Shown in pieces: positions 44,768 to 55,858 of a stretch of DNA of 64,000 nucleotides. This DNA is from Puccinia triticina (lineage: Eukaryota > Basidiomycota > Pucciniomycetes > Pucciniales > Pucciniaceae). The first letter of the stretch is position 1. Each line of letters starts with the position of its first letter. The notes beneath the pieces were generated by a model. That model did no database searches. It was given only the letters and a program-made list of their open reading frames with translations, and was not told the DNA's origin. Both the position numbers and the translations under genes were made by a program. The stretch is taken from assembly GCF_026914185.1 (NCBI RefSeq), contig NC_070559.1, forward strand, positions 3,818,001 to 3,882,000. The letters run 5' to 3'.

Positions 44768-47700
44768 TATAGGCCCAATACTAACCCCTGTTGTTCCTAG
44801 TTCCTCAGTTGTAGATACTCATCGTTTTGTGCCAAGCAATAAAGACTTCGTGCCCTCTTCTATTGTGCAGTTGAACTGCCATAATAGCCGAGCAACAACC
44901 TACAGTATTCTCAACACTGAGCTTAGCTCGGTGGTTTCTCTTATTATTCAAGAACCTTGGGTCAATCCGCTGACTTGTCTTCCTCCCGACCACGAGGCTT
45001 GGTGGACCTTTTGTAGCCCGGAACATCGACCAACAGATCTCAAGGACAAGCACCGGACGGTGACTTACGTTCGGAAGTCAATTGCCTCTCAGGACATTAA
45101 TGTCCTGGGAGGCAGCGGTAAGTTTTTTATTGCCTTAGAGTTAACCTTGCTGACAGGGACCCGATTGAGGGTTTTGAATGCGTACAATCCACCAGGCACA
45201 ACCGAGGGAGTCGACCGGATCAGGAGCTGGCTGGAAGTCGCCAACGACCGGCGCGTGGCATCGGTCATTGGTTTGGACTCCAACCTCCACCACCGATCTT
45301 GGAACCCACCGGGCTACACACACGCCCATAAAGAGGCGAAGGCTTTAGTTCAGATGTGCGGCAGACATGGGTTTAGGCTGATTTCTGAAAAGGACGCCCC
45401 CACATTCATTTCCAGTCGGGGATCGAGGACTACTATCGACCTCACGTGGTCAAATTTCCGCGCCTCCCAGTTAATCCTCCGTACGCTGACCTCCTCGGAC
45501 AACCACGGGTCAGATCACCAGAAGCTCATCACGGAGCTACGAGACTCCCCACCGGCACCGGTATACCGGGTGGCGGCCCCCAGGCCGGCGGAGCTGGACC
45601 GAGAGAGTTTACGGGAAACGGCACGGGACACACTCAACCGGCTAAGTTCCCTTTCACCACATCTAAGCATTGACGAGACTGAGGAGAGGCTGACTTCGGG
45701 GCTACTCGACGCCTGGCTGGCTCAGGGAAAACGGAAACGAGTCGACCACGCCAAGATCAAAAAATGGTGGGACAAGGAGATCCTCGGGCCCTTGGTTAAG
45801 ATACGAAATAAGTGCCGGCGCCTTTTAGTCATGGCCCCTACACAGGTCAATACTGACCGTTTCAATTATTGGAACGACAGGTTCCGCGGAGAGGTTAACA
45901 GGCTCAAACAACAGCATTGGCGGAACTTTCTGGCTTCGACCAACGCAACAACGGTCTTTCAGGCCCTACATTTCACCAAACCAAGGAGCGGGGGAGGCGT
46001 TCTCCCACTGCGCAACTCGATCGGCGGCTTCACCTCAAACAAGGAGGAGCAGGCGGCGCTCCTCTTCGCCGGCACTTCGGTTGTTGAAAGCACATGTGAT
46101 CTGTCGGATGTTCCCCCAGCGGAACCCTCCTCTTTTGTGGTGTACCCCCCCATCACGGGCGAGGAGGTGGCAGGGGTCCTTAGTAGACTGGCAAAGAAAA
46201 AGGCCGCAGGCCCGGATCGCATCCCAAATGAAGTTCTCACGATTCTGGCACCCAAGATTGCTGACCCCCTTGCTTCCTTCTTTAATAGGTGCATCAGGGA
46301 GGATTGCTTCCCCACCGGGTGGCGCACCGCCACCACCGTCATCATCCGGAAATTTGGAAAGCCTGACTACACCGTTCCAGGGGCGTATCGACCAATTGCC
46401 CTACTCAGTTCCACCAGTAAGGTGTTCGAGACCGTCCTTGCTGACCGTCTCACTTTCTGGGCAGAATCCAACACCATCATCCCCGACGGACACTCCGGAG
46501 GTCGTCGAGGGAAGGGGTGTGACGACGCGCTGATGGCGCTTACAATGTGGGTGAAGAGAAAGTGGAGGGAAGGTAAAACGGTCTCGGCCCTCTTCCTCGA
46601 CGTGAAGTCGGCCTATCCATCGGTCGACCCCCGGCGCCTCGTGCACTCTCTTCGACGAAAAGGATGCCCGACGTACCTTTGGAAGATCATAGCACGATTC
46701 TTGGAGGGTCGCCGCACAAAGCTGCGGCTGGCGGACTTTGAATCAGCTGAGTTTAAGATTGAGAAGGGACTCCCGCAGGGTTCCCCCTTATCAGTCATTC
46801 TGTACATACTTTACAACTCTGATTTACTGATCAAAGAGTTTTGTTTTGACAGGGACGAAGTCTCCCTGGGCTTCATAGATGACGTGGTCCATCTTGTGGC
46901 GGGGAAAACTGCCGAGGGGGCCAGGACGGGTCTCATGACGCTAGCGGAGGCTTCACTTCGGTGGGGCAAAAGCCACGGAGCTATTTTTGACAGCCGGAAA
47001 GCTCAATACGTGGCTTTTACCCACGCCAGATCGGCTAAGTTACCTTTTGTGTTTGACGGTCAAATCTTGGAGCCCCAACGGGAGGTCAAATGGCTGGGCC
47101 TCTGGCTGGATGAGAAGCTGACCTTCAGTAGACAGCTAACTCAGGTGAAAAAGAAAGCTGACGACACGATGGGACAGCTTCTGAAAATAGGCAGTTCGTC
47201 CTGGGGGGTGAGGGAGCAAGAGCGAGGGCTGCTGATCTCGGCTGTCCTTGTCCCTAGGGCCCTCTACGGGGTACAAGTCTGGTTCACCTCCAGCAATAAG
47301 GCGAAAGTGACGGCACTGCTCGGGCAGATTGAGCACTCGGCGGCCCGGTTCGCGTTGGGGGCATTAAAATCCACGCCGATTAAATATCTCGATAAGTACC
47401 GGCCTTTTAGGAGTATTGTGCAGACGGCCACAAATCGGATAAACAACTTCTTCCTCTCGAAGCTAACCAGGTTTGCGTACAGACCTTCGGCGATTGAGCA
47501 ACAGATCAGAACGGAACTGGCGTGGCAGGCTAGGTCATTCCCCAGCCCGGCGCATGCGGCCATCACGCGCGAGGCCTTGGCGCCCTTGGCGACAAAGCGG
47601 CTTGAGGAGATCAACTTCTTCTTTGAATCCCACCCCCCTTGGAGTCTAGGACGGAAATTGGAATTGGTGGTCGACAGGGTCAACAAACAAGAGGCTAAAA

Positions 47701-48578
47701 GATCGATTTCTTCTATGCTCAACTCATTGAATCCTAAGTCTGACTTGGTTATTTTTACGGATGGATCAGCCCACCCGGAGGAAGGGTTAGGAGCGGCGGC
47801 AGTGACGGGGGATGGCTTGTCGAGCAGGCTCGCTTTCTTGGGCCCTCAAGGCACGGCTTCCAACTTCGAATGCGAATTGGTGGGCATCAGGCTTGGGCTA
47901 GAATTGGGGCGCATGGCACAACTCCCGATCTCAGGCGCTCGGGTTATCATTTTAACGGACAGTCAAGCCGCGATTGAACGGCTAAAGTACCCTAGGGCCC
48001 CCAAACCGGGCCAATACCTTGTTTCTCAGATTCAGGAAATAGCTGACGCCATCCCACCGTCGACACAGGTGGTGATCCGATGGTGTCCGGGTCACATAGG
48101 GATTGAAGGAAATGAGATGGCGGATAGGAAGGCGGCGGAGGCCCGGAACCCCGTCTTTCTCGACGAATCCATCAAGGGCAGCGCGACAGCGGTAAGATCT
48201 TCGCTGACCCGGAAAGAGAAGCTATGGCGGAAGTCGCCGCGCACGGCCTTCGACGCTCAGGCCGCTCTGCACCAGCTACGATCAGGTCACGTCCCACTAA
48301 ACGCTCACCAGTTCAAATGCAAGAAGGCTCCATATCCGATATGCTCGACGTGTGGGGTCGTAGAATCAGTTGATCATTATCTTGTTTCCTGTTCCAGGTT
48401 CCGCGGGGCAAGATCGAGTGCAAGAAGGATCCTCTATGCTGAAAGGATCAGGGAATTGTCGGCCAGAACCCTCCTCCATGACGCGAGAGCATTTAAGGCA
48501 ACAGAAACATTCATCCGAACCTCGGCCAGACTCCCCCAGTTCCGCAGGGTAGAGGACGCCGAGGGAACCCACCAATGA
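44760..48578 (+). CDS. LINE ORF2, endonuclease / reverse transcriptase / RNase H
   Basis: 1272 aa. The APE-type endonuclease occupies about residues 35-265 (LNCHNSRA, IIQEPWVN, GLDSNLHHRSW, SDNHGSDH). The RT runs about 440-790: RPIALLSSTSKVFE, HSGGRRGKGCDDAL, FLDVKSAYPSVDP, GLPQGSPLS and catalytic FIDD (about 705-708). RNase H spans about 995-1125 (IFTDGSAHPEEG, ILTDSQAA, HIGIEGNEMAD). A C-terminal CX2C...HX4C finger (CSTCGVVESVDHYLVSC) is present. The start ATG overlaps the ORF1 stop, suggesting translation by reinitiation. All key catalytic residues are present. Confidence 0.92.
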   Translation: MNNIGPILTPVVPSSSVVDTHRFVPSNKDFVPSSIVQLNCHNSRATTYSILNTELSSVVSLIIQEPWVNPLTCLPPDHEAWWTFCSPEHRPTDLKDKHRTVTYVRKSIASQDINVLGGSGKFFIALELTLLTGTRLRVLNAYNPPGTTEGVDRIRSWLEVANDRRVASVIGLDSNLHHRSWNPPGYTHAHKEAKALVQMCGRHGFRLISEKDAPTFISSRGSRTTIDLTWSNFRASQLILRTLTSSDNHGSDHQKLITELRDSPPAPVYRVAAPRPAELDRESLRETARDTLNRLSSLSPHLSIDETEERLTSGLLDAWLAQGKRKRVDHAKIKKWWDKEILGPLVKIRNKCRRLLVMAPTQVNTDRFNYWNDRFRGEVNRLKQQHWRNFLASTNATTVFQALHFTKPRSGGGVLPLRNSIGGFTSNKEEQAALLFAGTSVVESTCDLSDVPPAEPSSFVVYPPITGEEVAGVLSRLAKKKAAGPDRIPNEVLTILAPKIADPLASFFNRCIREDCFPTGWRTATTVIIRKFGKPDYTVPGAYRPIALLSSTSKVFETVLADRLTFWAESNTIIPDGHSGGRRGKGCDDALMALTMWVKRKWREGKTVSALFLDVKSAYPSVDPRRLVHSLRRKGCPTYLWKIIARFLEGRRTKLRLADFESAEFKIEKGLPQGSPLSVILYILYNSDLLIKEFCFDRDEVSLGFIDDVVHLVAGKTAEGARTGLMTLAEASLRWGKSHGAIFDSRKAQYVAFTHARSAKLPFVFDGQILEPQREVKWLGLWLDEKLTFSRQLTQVKKKADDTMGQLLKIGSSSWGVREQERGLLISAVLVPRALYGVQVWFTSSNKAKVTALLGQIEHSAARFALGALKSTPIKYLDKYRPFRSIVQTATNRINNFFLSKLTRFAYRPSAIEQQIRTELAWQARSFPSPAHAAITREALAPLATKRLEEINFFFESHPPWSLGRKLELVVDRVNKQEAKRSISSMLNSLNPKSDLVIFTDGSAHPEEGLGAAAVTGDGLSSRLAFLGPQGTASNFECELVGIRLGLELGRMAQLPISGARVIILTDSQAAIERLKYPRAPKPGQYLVSQIQEIADAIPPSTQVVIRWCPGHIGIEGNEMADRKAAEARNPVFLDESIKGSATAVRSSLTRKEKLWRKSPRTAFDAQAALHQLRSGHVPLNAHQFKCKKAPYPICSTCGVVESVDHYLVSCSRFRGARSSARRILYAERIRELSARTLLHDARAFKATETFIRTSARLPQFRRVEDAEGTHQ

Positions 48579-48820
48579 TCTCCTCAAGACGGCAACCTCA
48601 CCGAACCCCTGGATCTTTCCTCCCCCCTTTTCTTCCCTCTTTTTCCCTTTTCTCATTTCTCATCTCTCAACACCATACATTAAAATAAATGGCGGTACCC
48701 TCCACAGAAATTTAGTTGTTCTTCTCCTCTCTATTTACATAGATACTGTTGTCACTCTTCGACAGTCTTTGTCAGTCAGATGAATATGCATAGTGCGCAA
48801 TGTTAAACCAAATCTGCACT

Positions 48821-48847
48821 AAAAAAAAAAAAAAAAAAAAAAAAAAA
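48821..48847 (+). other. LINE poly(A) tail
   Basis: A run of about 27 A after CTGCACT marks the 3' end of the LINE. No matching target duplication was located upstream. Confidence 0.8.
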
Positions 48848-49099
48848 GACCTACTCCAACAGCACCCCTGCAAAGACGAATAGTTTTGAAGGTTCAGGAC
48901 GCCGATACATACATTGCATAAATACCAGTACCGAACCTAATTCCTATTTGAAATTGACGCTGAGCGTGAGTGATGTCTGATCAGGTCTGATCTATGTATC
49001 ACCACTAAAACAAATTTGCAGCCTCCAAAGTCCCCCCTCCGAGACTGTTTGAATCGGATTATCAATAGTTAAATCTCGAGAGACTTGCAACCAGACCAG

Positions 49100-51342
49100 A
49101 TGAGGCTCATCATCGGCGGGATCCCGTGGTACCTTTTGGTTTGCCTGCATGGCAGTTATGTCGCGGCTGACACGGCATCCTTACGACAGAAACTCGCCGC
49201 TTTGAGAATTGATGCCGTTTTCCCTCAAGACCCAGATTATGAAAAGGTTTCTGCCGCTTATAACAAGAGATTCACTTACAAGCCGGCTGCTATAGTATTC
49301 CCCCACAACGCGACCGAAGTGGCTAATGCGGTGAAAGTCGGTGTAGCAGAAAAGATACCTGGTAGAGTTGATTCACATCATCTATTCATATCCTTTCAAG
49401 TACCTTTTACGCTCACAATCCTGAATCTCCTCCTTTAAAAACAGTATCGCCTCGCTCGGGTGGACATTCATATGCCGCATATGGTCTGGCCGGGAAAAAC
49501 GGTGCTTTGGTCATTGACCTGGAACGGCTCAAACATATTTCCGTGGATAAAGCGAGTGGGCAAGCTTTGATTGGTGCGGGAAGTAGGCTTGGCGATATTG
49601 CCCTCGGCTTGAACGATCACGGTGGACGGGCCATACCGCATGGGACCTGCCCCCACGTTGGACTGGGTGGTCATGCCGCCTTCGGAGGGTGAGTTGTTGA
49701 TATATATATTTTCCCCTGGAAATAGAGCAAGCAGAATACATTTTGGTGGGTGAAGACACCTGATTATTCCTCAATCTTCAGCTATGGTTTCTCCAGCCGA
49801 ATGTGGGGCCTGACACTAGACCAAATAACTGAGCATGAAATCGTCTTAGCAAACGGCACAATTGTTACTTCTTCCGCAACAGTCAATCCGGATCTTTTTT
49901 GGGTTTGCCAGGTGCTACGTTATGCTTCAGTCTAAACGATGAAGCTGATGTTTTTCCATCCCCGTATGTAAATTAAGGCTTTGAGGGGCGCGGGTTCATC
50001 TTTCGGGATCATGACCGCAATGCGTTTTCGCACCCAACCTGCCCCAAGCCAGGCCACCAACTTTGTCTATGAGTGGACCTTGGATGTTGGAGAATTCAGC
50101 AACGCGTTAATCCAACTACAAATCTTCTGTATGTCCGAATTGCCCGCTCAACTTGGCTTAGAATCCAATTTGGGAAAAGGTGAAGGTGGCTCTGGTAAGT
50201 TGTACTTGGATTTGACAGGGGTTTGGTACGGGGCGGAAAATGTCCTTGCCAATGTTATTCGACCTTTCCTATCTCAGATGGTGAGCCGAAATTTTGGATG
50301 ATGGAAAAAATGCATGACTATTTAATACGATATGAACTTTTTTTTATGTAGCCCACTCCGGCTAAGAAGTCAGTTAAAACTACGAGCTGGATTGCCAGCC
50401 TCAAAGGGACAGCCGACGGCCAACCTCTATCTACATCAGGCATGCTTCCAGAAACATATTCCATTCTGATTGCAGGGGTCAATATTGAAAATTGTTTGGG
50501 TCTGTGTAGGTGTGGACCTCAGAAAAGAACATGATATGTTTTATGCCAAAAGTCTAACAACCCCTCAATCGACACCCATGTCCAACTCTTCGATCCTTGC
50601 ATTCTCCAAGTATCTGGCCAATCAAGGACACAAATCTAACACGGTGAGAAGATCCCATGCTATCGCATCAAAAGGTTACAAAAAGGGCAAAAGCTCATGT
50701 GGTCACTGGTCCAAATTCCCTAGGACTGGTTTGTACAGTTCGAACTCTATGGCGGCAAGAATTCCGCGGTGACAGCTGTTGGAGAAGATGAAACCGCTTT
50801 TGCTCAGCGCTCAATCCTGTTCACAATCCAGGTCAGTCGTCCCCCCGCTGTTCAACAAGCTTCACCACTTGATAGTTATGGATATTTCAACCGTGCCGCC
50901 ATCTCCATCGATAAGTTTTACGCCTCGTCCAAAAATGCTTCTCTACCCTACCCCGCAGAGGGGTTTACTCTACTGGACAACATGGTGGATATCATTGTGA
51001 ACAACAACCCCTCAGGTTGGAGTTACGGGTAAGTCGATGCTAAGTTCACGCTTCCAATACATGAAATTCAGTTTGTCTTTCTTGCTCAATATTTGTCTTT
51101 AGGGCTTATGCAAATTATGTCGATGATCGACTTTCTTCTTCGCAATGGAAATCCCAATATTACAAAAAGCAGTTACGTATCATGTCCAGTTCTTGGCATT
51201 TTCAACCTTTTCATGAGAGCCTGCTAACTTGGTGATATTGTGTCATTGTGTTTCAACGATTAGTTATCAACGTCTAACACAAATCAAACGTGCTTATGAC
51301 CCTCGAAATGTTTTTTCTCTCCCTCAAAGTATCACGGAGTGA
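49100..51342 (+). CDS. Secreted FAD-linked oxidase (AA7/BBE-like), copy 1, 506 aa, ten exons
   Basis: Exons 49100-49361, 49445-49688, 49782-49902, 49978-50280, 50352-50439, 50510-50643, 50724-50831, 50916-51028, 51103-51171 and 51264-51342 give 507 codons. A hydrophobic signal peptide ends near residue 23. The FAD-binding PCMH domain has RSGGHSYAAYG (His95) and HGTCPHVGLGGHAAFGG (Cys156), fitting bicovalent flavin attachment, with GAGSSFGI further on. The BBE C-terminal motif reads YYKKHYQRLTQIKRAYDP...NVF. Members such as glucooligosaccharide oxidase oxidise sugars and release hydrogen peroxide; the substrate here is unknown. Intron 5 (50440-50509) is GC-AG. A GC-rich MITE lies 33 bp after the stop. 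Confidence 0.85.
50440..50509 (+). other. GC-AG intron 5 of oxidase copy 1
   Basis: Donor TCAG|GCATGC, acceptor GTGTAG, phase 1. The paralogous gene has a GC donor at the identical position. Confidence 0.65.
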
Positions 51343-51375
51343 ATATTATTCTGTTTATCTTTGTACAACAACCAT

Positions 51376-51517
51376 CGAGCTTAACAAAGCCTCACTGTGA
51401 GAGCCCCGAAGGGGCAGCCCCGCAGGGTCTCTGTCTCACAGAGAGGGAGGTCGCACTTCGTGCGAGGCGCTTCGCGCCCCTGCCCCCCGGCAGGCGGAGG
51501 GACTTGTGCTAAGCTCG
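51376..51517. mobile_element. 142-bp GC-rich MITE with 9-bp duplication
   Basis: Flanked by AACAACCAT at 51367-51375 and 51518-51526. Ends are inverted (CGAGCTTAAC and GCTAAGCTCG, imperfect). The interior is GC-rich with small hairpins. A 9-bp duplication fits Mutator-like elements (8 bp would fit hAT). It lies in the probable 3' UTR of oxidase copy 1. Confidence 0.7.
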
Positions 51518-51526
51518 AACAACCAT

Positions 51527-52289
51527 AGATCCGCTCAGTACTCAAACAAAAAATAAACTCCAACAATAAACGCATATTGTTCAGTGAGAGAACTGAGAGA
51601 ACTTCTTCTGGAAATTGTATTCCAGAAAATTCATTAGGACTTTTGAGCTAACTTTGAAAATTGGCAATTGAAACAAAATAAGAAACACTTCTATCGATTT
51701 GGACGCGGGTATCGGTTGGCGCACGGGGACCTGGTCGTTTTTCCCCCCCATCAACTTCCTAGTGCCGCACCCGGCACCGCCTGGTGGATACCAGCGGTCC
51801 TTAAGGCTGGCAGTGGTACCACAGGTACCGCTGGCGGTTACCGTGCTACATGCACTGGCCGAGGCAAACTTAACACAAGTCCCTCCCTGTGCTTGTGGGG
51901 CGTAAGCACCCCGACCCACCCAGACGCTTCGCGCCTCCTTGGAGAGGCTTAGACAAGCTCGTGGCCGAGGCGAGTGTGTTGATGCACGCCGTCCGGTCAA
52001 CAAGACTGCACAGTCATCATAGCCAGAACCTCTTGTCGATGCATTCTTCCGGGCCATCTCCATCTTCGAAACTTTCCGGCCATCCAGAGGGCTGCGCACT
52101 CCGACACTCGCCGCAGTCGCGGCATCGACCTTCCGGACGAGAGTCCGGGCGGAGACCGGGTCAATCCATAGCTTCTTTGTCACTCGCACACCTGGGTCAC
52201 AACACTGACCGTGCAATCTGGGAGCCCCGCGGAATCATGAGACCCGAAAAAATACTGCGCCGCGCTCTCAACGGCCGCGATCGAGACTA
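51527..52289. other. No supported gene between MITEs
   Basis: A 211-codon minus-strand open frame crosses much of this stretch but shows no recognisable motif and has a skewed, repeat-like composition. I do not call it a gene. Confidence 0.4.
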
Positions 52290-52473
52290 CAGTGACCCCG
52301 CCATGTAAGCATTCACGATGTAAGCATAATCACGATGTAAGCATAGCATAAATCTAGATTTCCCGCAACCATTCTCTTGGTTTTGCTGGGATTTTACCTC
52401 GATAAGAAGCATACTGCGATGTAAGCATAGGATTTTTGTCCACCATCCTTATGCTTACATGGCGGGGTCACTG
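52290..52473. mobile_element. 184-bp TA-flanked MITE, copy 1
   Basis: Inverted ends of at least 23 bp start CAGTGACCCCGCCATGTAAG. TA lies at 52288-52289 and at 52474-52475, the latter shared with the next copy. The interior repeats GATGTAAGCATA several times. No ORF. Confidence 0.85.
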
Positions 52474-52475
52474 TA

Positions 52476-52659
52476 CAGTGACCCCGCCATGTAAGCATTC
52501 ACGATGTAAGCATAATCACGATGTAAGCATAGCATAAATCTAGATTTCCCGCAACCATTCTCTTGGTTTTGCTGGGATTTTACCTCGATAAGAAGCATAC
52601 TGCAATGTAAGCATAGGATTTTTGTCCACCATCCTTATGCTTACATGGCGGGGTCACTG
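52476..52659. mobile_element. 184-bp TA-flanked MITE, copy 2
   Basis: Same length and nearly identical to copy 1 (one visible difference, CAATGTAAGC for CGATGTAAGC). Bounded by TA at 52474-52475 and 52660-52661. Confidence 0.85.
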
Positions 52660-52661
52660 TA

Positions 52662-53582
52662 TTCAATCTCGATGGCGTCGAGATGGCCGGGAAGAAACCA
52701 TCTCGATGGTCGAGACGTTCCCGCCATCGAGACTACAGCTCTGACATCGAGTGCAGTCTCCATGGCTGGGGCGGTCCTGCTTTTCGGCCAAAACCATGTC
52801 CCTAGTACCCGGCCGCACTGCCGCGTGTGATACATTTCCTTTCTTGAATTGAGAATGGAAACGACCGGAGTCACATTTCCCCCCACCTTTCCACCCAAGT
52901 CATGACTGACCATGGCGCCGCGTCGCCCATGTGTTGCATTGCCTCCCCCGACCCGTGGCGATGCTGAGGAAATGGTGGTTGTCGAGTGTCGAGTCCAGAC
53001 CTTTACACCGCCACAGTATCATGAGACGGTCACTTCGGCACCCCAGACCACTGAGATCGCAATGCATGTACATTTGTTTTAAAAAGTGAGATTTGACCTA
53101 TGGCGTTGCACTAAAAACATCACACTGTAAAGCCAACAGGCCAAAACACAACTGCGTGAAACGTGTACATAGAACGGTCACCGGCCTCGGCTTGCCACCT
53201 CTCGCCACACCTCGGAATCGAACATGGTGTTTATGTATTGCTTAAGTGTTATGTCGTTTAAAGTTGACTGATGGAATCCGTGGGACAAGTGTTGAGCCCT
53301 TTTGAGCCATGGCTGGCATGCTTGTTCTTGGTATCGTGTAAGTATGTATTTATCGACAAGGAGTATACACATGCTCATTGCCCACGATGAGACCGACGAG
53401 GGATCTCATTGATTGCCAATCTCTTCTTATAATGGGCGGGTTTATACAAACCCTCCTACATCAACCCATCTTGAGATCTCCGCTCTTCATTCTCAACGTC
53501 AAAGGTATTAACTGAGCAGTCAAAATATTCTTTCCGCATACAGATGCTCGCGCATTTCTCTGGTGGATATAAATCTCGGGCA
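52662..53582. promoter_or_regulatory. Upstream region of oxidase copy 2
   Basis: No gene seen. The segment nearest the start (about 53.4-53.58 kb) includes TATAAATCTCGGG just before the ATG; a related AAATCTCGAG precedes the ATG of copy 1, suggesting the duplication included the promoter. Confidence 0.4.
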
Positions 53583-55858
53583 ATGAATCAGGACCGAAGC
53601 CGGCTGGTGAAGCTCGCGATCACGGCCTGTGTTGTCCCGGCCTACCTGGGTGGATATCTCGTGACAGCGGACACGGCCTCCTTGCGGTCGAAATTTTCCA
53701 CTCTGGGGATCGATGCCGTCTTCCCCGGCGACTCGGATTACGACAAGTTTGCGGCTTCCTTCAACCGACGGCTGTCCTACAAGCCGGCCGCCATCGCATT
53801 CCCCAACAATACTGACGCCGTTGCTAGCGCGGTCAAACTGGGTGTCCAAGAGAAACTACGTCGTAAGTTTGCAGTTGATCAGCATGTGCCATGGATTTGT
53901 TTCGAAATTTGAATAGTCAATGTTTGAGCTCTAAAAGTCATTTCCCTGTGCTGTTTAACCAGTATCTGCCCGCTCTGGTGGTCATTCATACGCTGCCTAC
54001 GGCCTCAGCGGGACAGATGGCGCACTGGTCATCGATCTCCAACGAATGAAGCAGGTTTCTGTCGACAGCTCAAACGGGGAAGCCGTGATTGGAACTGGAA
54101 TCAGACTCGGGGACATTGCCCTCGCTCTAAATGACCAGGGCGGCAGAGCTCTGCCGCATGGCCTGTGCCCGTTGGTCGGTCTGGGTGGTCATGCCGCCTT
54201 CGGCGGGTAGGTGTTTTGACAGTCTACTTCAATGATGCTCCCAAGAAAAGAAGGAAAAAACAATCGTTAAGTAGAGTCTGAAAATGCGCTATTCAACCAT
54301 TCCCAGCTACGGCTTCACTAGCCGACAATGGGGCTTGACATTAGATAAAATTATTTCACATGAGGTTGTGTTGGGCGACGGCTCGATCGTTACTGCTTCG
54401 AAGACTTCCAATCCCGACCTTTTTTGGGTGCGTATGCCTATGGAAGTTTTTTGTCAGAGGCTTTCCCCCTGACACTTCCATGTGGCTTGTTGGTTGATCG
54501 CAGGCTCTCCGGGGATCCGGCGCATCCTACGGGATTATGACCGCGATTCGCTTCCAGACCGAAACGGCGCCTAGGGAAGCTACCGACTTCGGCATCCAAT
54601 GGAACCTGAACGAGGAAGACTTCGGCCAGACATTGATAAAATTGCAGACCTTTTGCATGTCAGATGTGCCTGCCCAACTCGGCATGACCGTCAACCTTCG
54701 GAAGAGCAAGGAAAGCGGGAAGCTGCTGTTCGATTTCGCCGGCGCTTGGTACGGCGAGGCTAGCGCTTTTGCCGGTGTGGTCCAGCCCTTTTTGTCCCAG
54801 ATGGTAAGCTGAAAATTTCATCAAGCGATGGCTCAGCCTCTAAAGTGCTGGATCTAACGGGATGGATCGCCCTTTGGTCTGTGAAGCCTCCACCCACCCA
54901 CAACTCAGTTAAGACAACGGATTGGATCACGAGCTTATCACGGATACTCGGGGGCCAAGCTCTCTCCACAGCAAGCAAGTTCAGAAATCCCGATGTCTCA
55001 AGACACAGTGAAGTCAACCTAACTCCATTTTTTCATCTTAAAAATTGTGTGGTGCAGATGTGGATCTTGCAGAAGAACACGACACGTTCTACGCCAAGAG
55101 CCTAACAACCCCTGCATCAGCGCCAATGTCGAACTCGTCGATCGCCGCATTTTCCAAGGTCCTGGCCACTCAGGGCCTCCAATCCAAAACGGTAAGCACC
55201 CTATTCTAGTACCACAGCCCGCCAACTGCAAAATACACGAAGCTTAAGTAGCGGAAATACGACAGGACTGGTTTGTGCAATTCGAGCTTTACGGCGGGAA
55301 GAATTCGGCGATAACTGCCGTTCGGCCAGATGAGACGGCCTTTGCCCAGCGTTCAATCTTGTTTACCATCCAGGTGAGGCGGTCTTCTCACCGTGTACAA
55401 GAAGCATGATCAGTCAATACTCATTGTCTTTTTTGGAAACCATCTTGACACTTAAGTTTTACTCCCGGTCCAGTAATTACTCTCCGCCCTATCCCGCCGA
55501 AGGCTTCACTCTGCTGGACAGCATGGTGGACAGCATTGTGGCCAACAATCCGTCGGGGTGGGGATACGGGTCAGTGGTGCTCCTGCAAGTTTCCCGATCC
55601 GAGGTATTTGGGTGCTGACGAAGCTTCCCATAGGGCCTACGCCAATTATGTTGATGAGCGTCTTTCTCCCTCACAATGGAAATCTCAATACTACAACAAC
55701 CAGTTCAGTCTTCCCCCTCTTGCGTATGGTTGGATAGCTGATTTTGCATGCTGACCCCCTCAATCCACATTCTCCGTAGTTATGAACGTCTGACTCAAAT
55801 CAAAGGGGTCTATGACCCACAAAATGTATTTTCGTACCCCCAAAGTATCACAACGTAA
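53583..55858 (+). CDS. Secreted FAD-linked oxidase (AA7/BBE-like), copy 2, 511 aa, ten exons
   Basis: Exons 53583-53862, 53963-54206, 54307-54427, 54504-54803, 54887-54974, 55058-55191, 55266-55373, 55457-55569, 55634-55702 and 55780-55858 give 512 codons. Exons 2, 3 and 5-10 have exactly the lengths of copy 1. A signal peptide is present. Flavin-linking residues are His101 (RSGGHSYAAYG) and Cys162 (HGLCPLVGLGGH). The BBE motif is YYNNHYERLTQIKGVYDP. Intron 5 (54975-55057) is GC-AG (donor GCAAGT). The start at 53583 is chosen because its context matches copy 1; an in-frame ATG at 53544 is an alternative. The frame is intact, so both copies look functional. Confidence 0.85.

Larger units (their letters stand above)
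43544..48847 (+). mobile_element. Apparently intact LINE (I/Tad-like non-LTR retrotransposon)
   Basis: ORF1 (CCHC knuckles), ORF2 (endonuclease-RT-RNase H), a 240-bp 3' UTR and a poly(A) run at 48821-48847. Both ORFs are uninterrupted, so the copy could be active. The 5' end lies left of 43544 but is not resolved. RNase H plus an APE-type endonuclease points to the I/Tad group; exact clade assignment is inference. Confidence 0.85.

Noticed and set aside
51581..52216. 211-aa minus-strand ORF
   Set aside because: No motif, no splice or start support, and composition unlike the neighbouring genes; possibly old repeat sequence.
53205..53225. tRNA gene suggested by a GTTCGATTCC-like box (minus strand)
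   Set aside because: The flanking bases do not form a T-stem, and no A box or acceptor stem is present.
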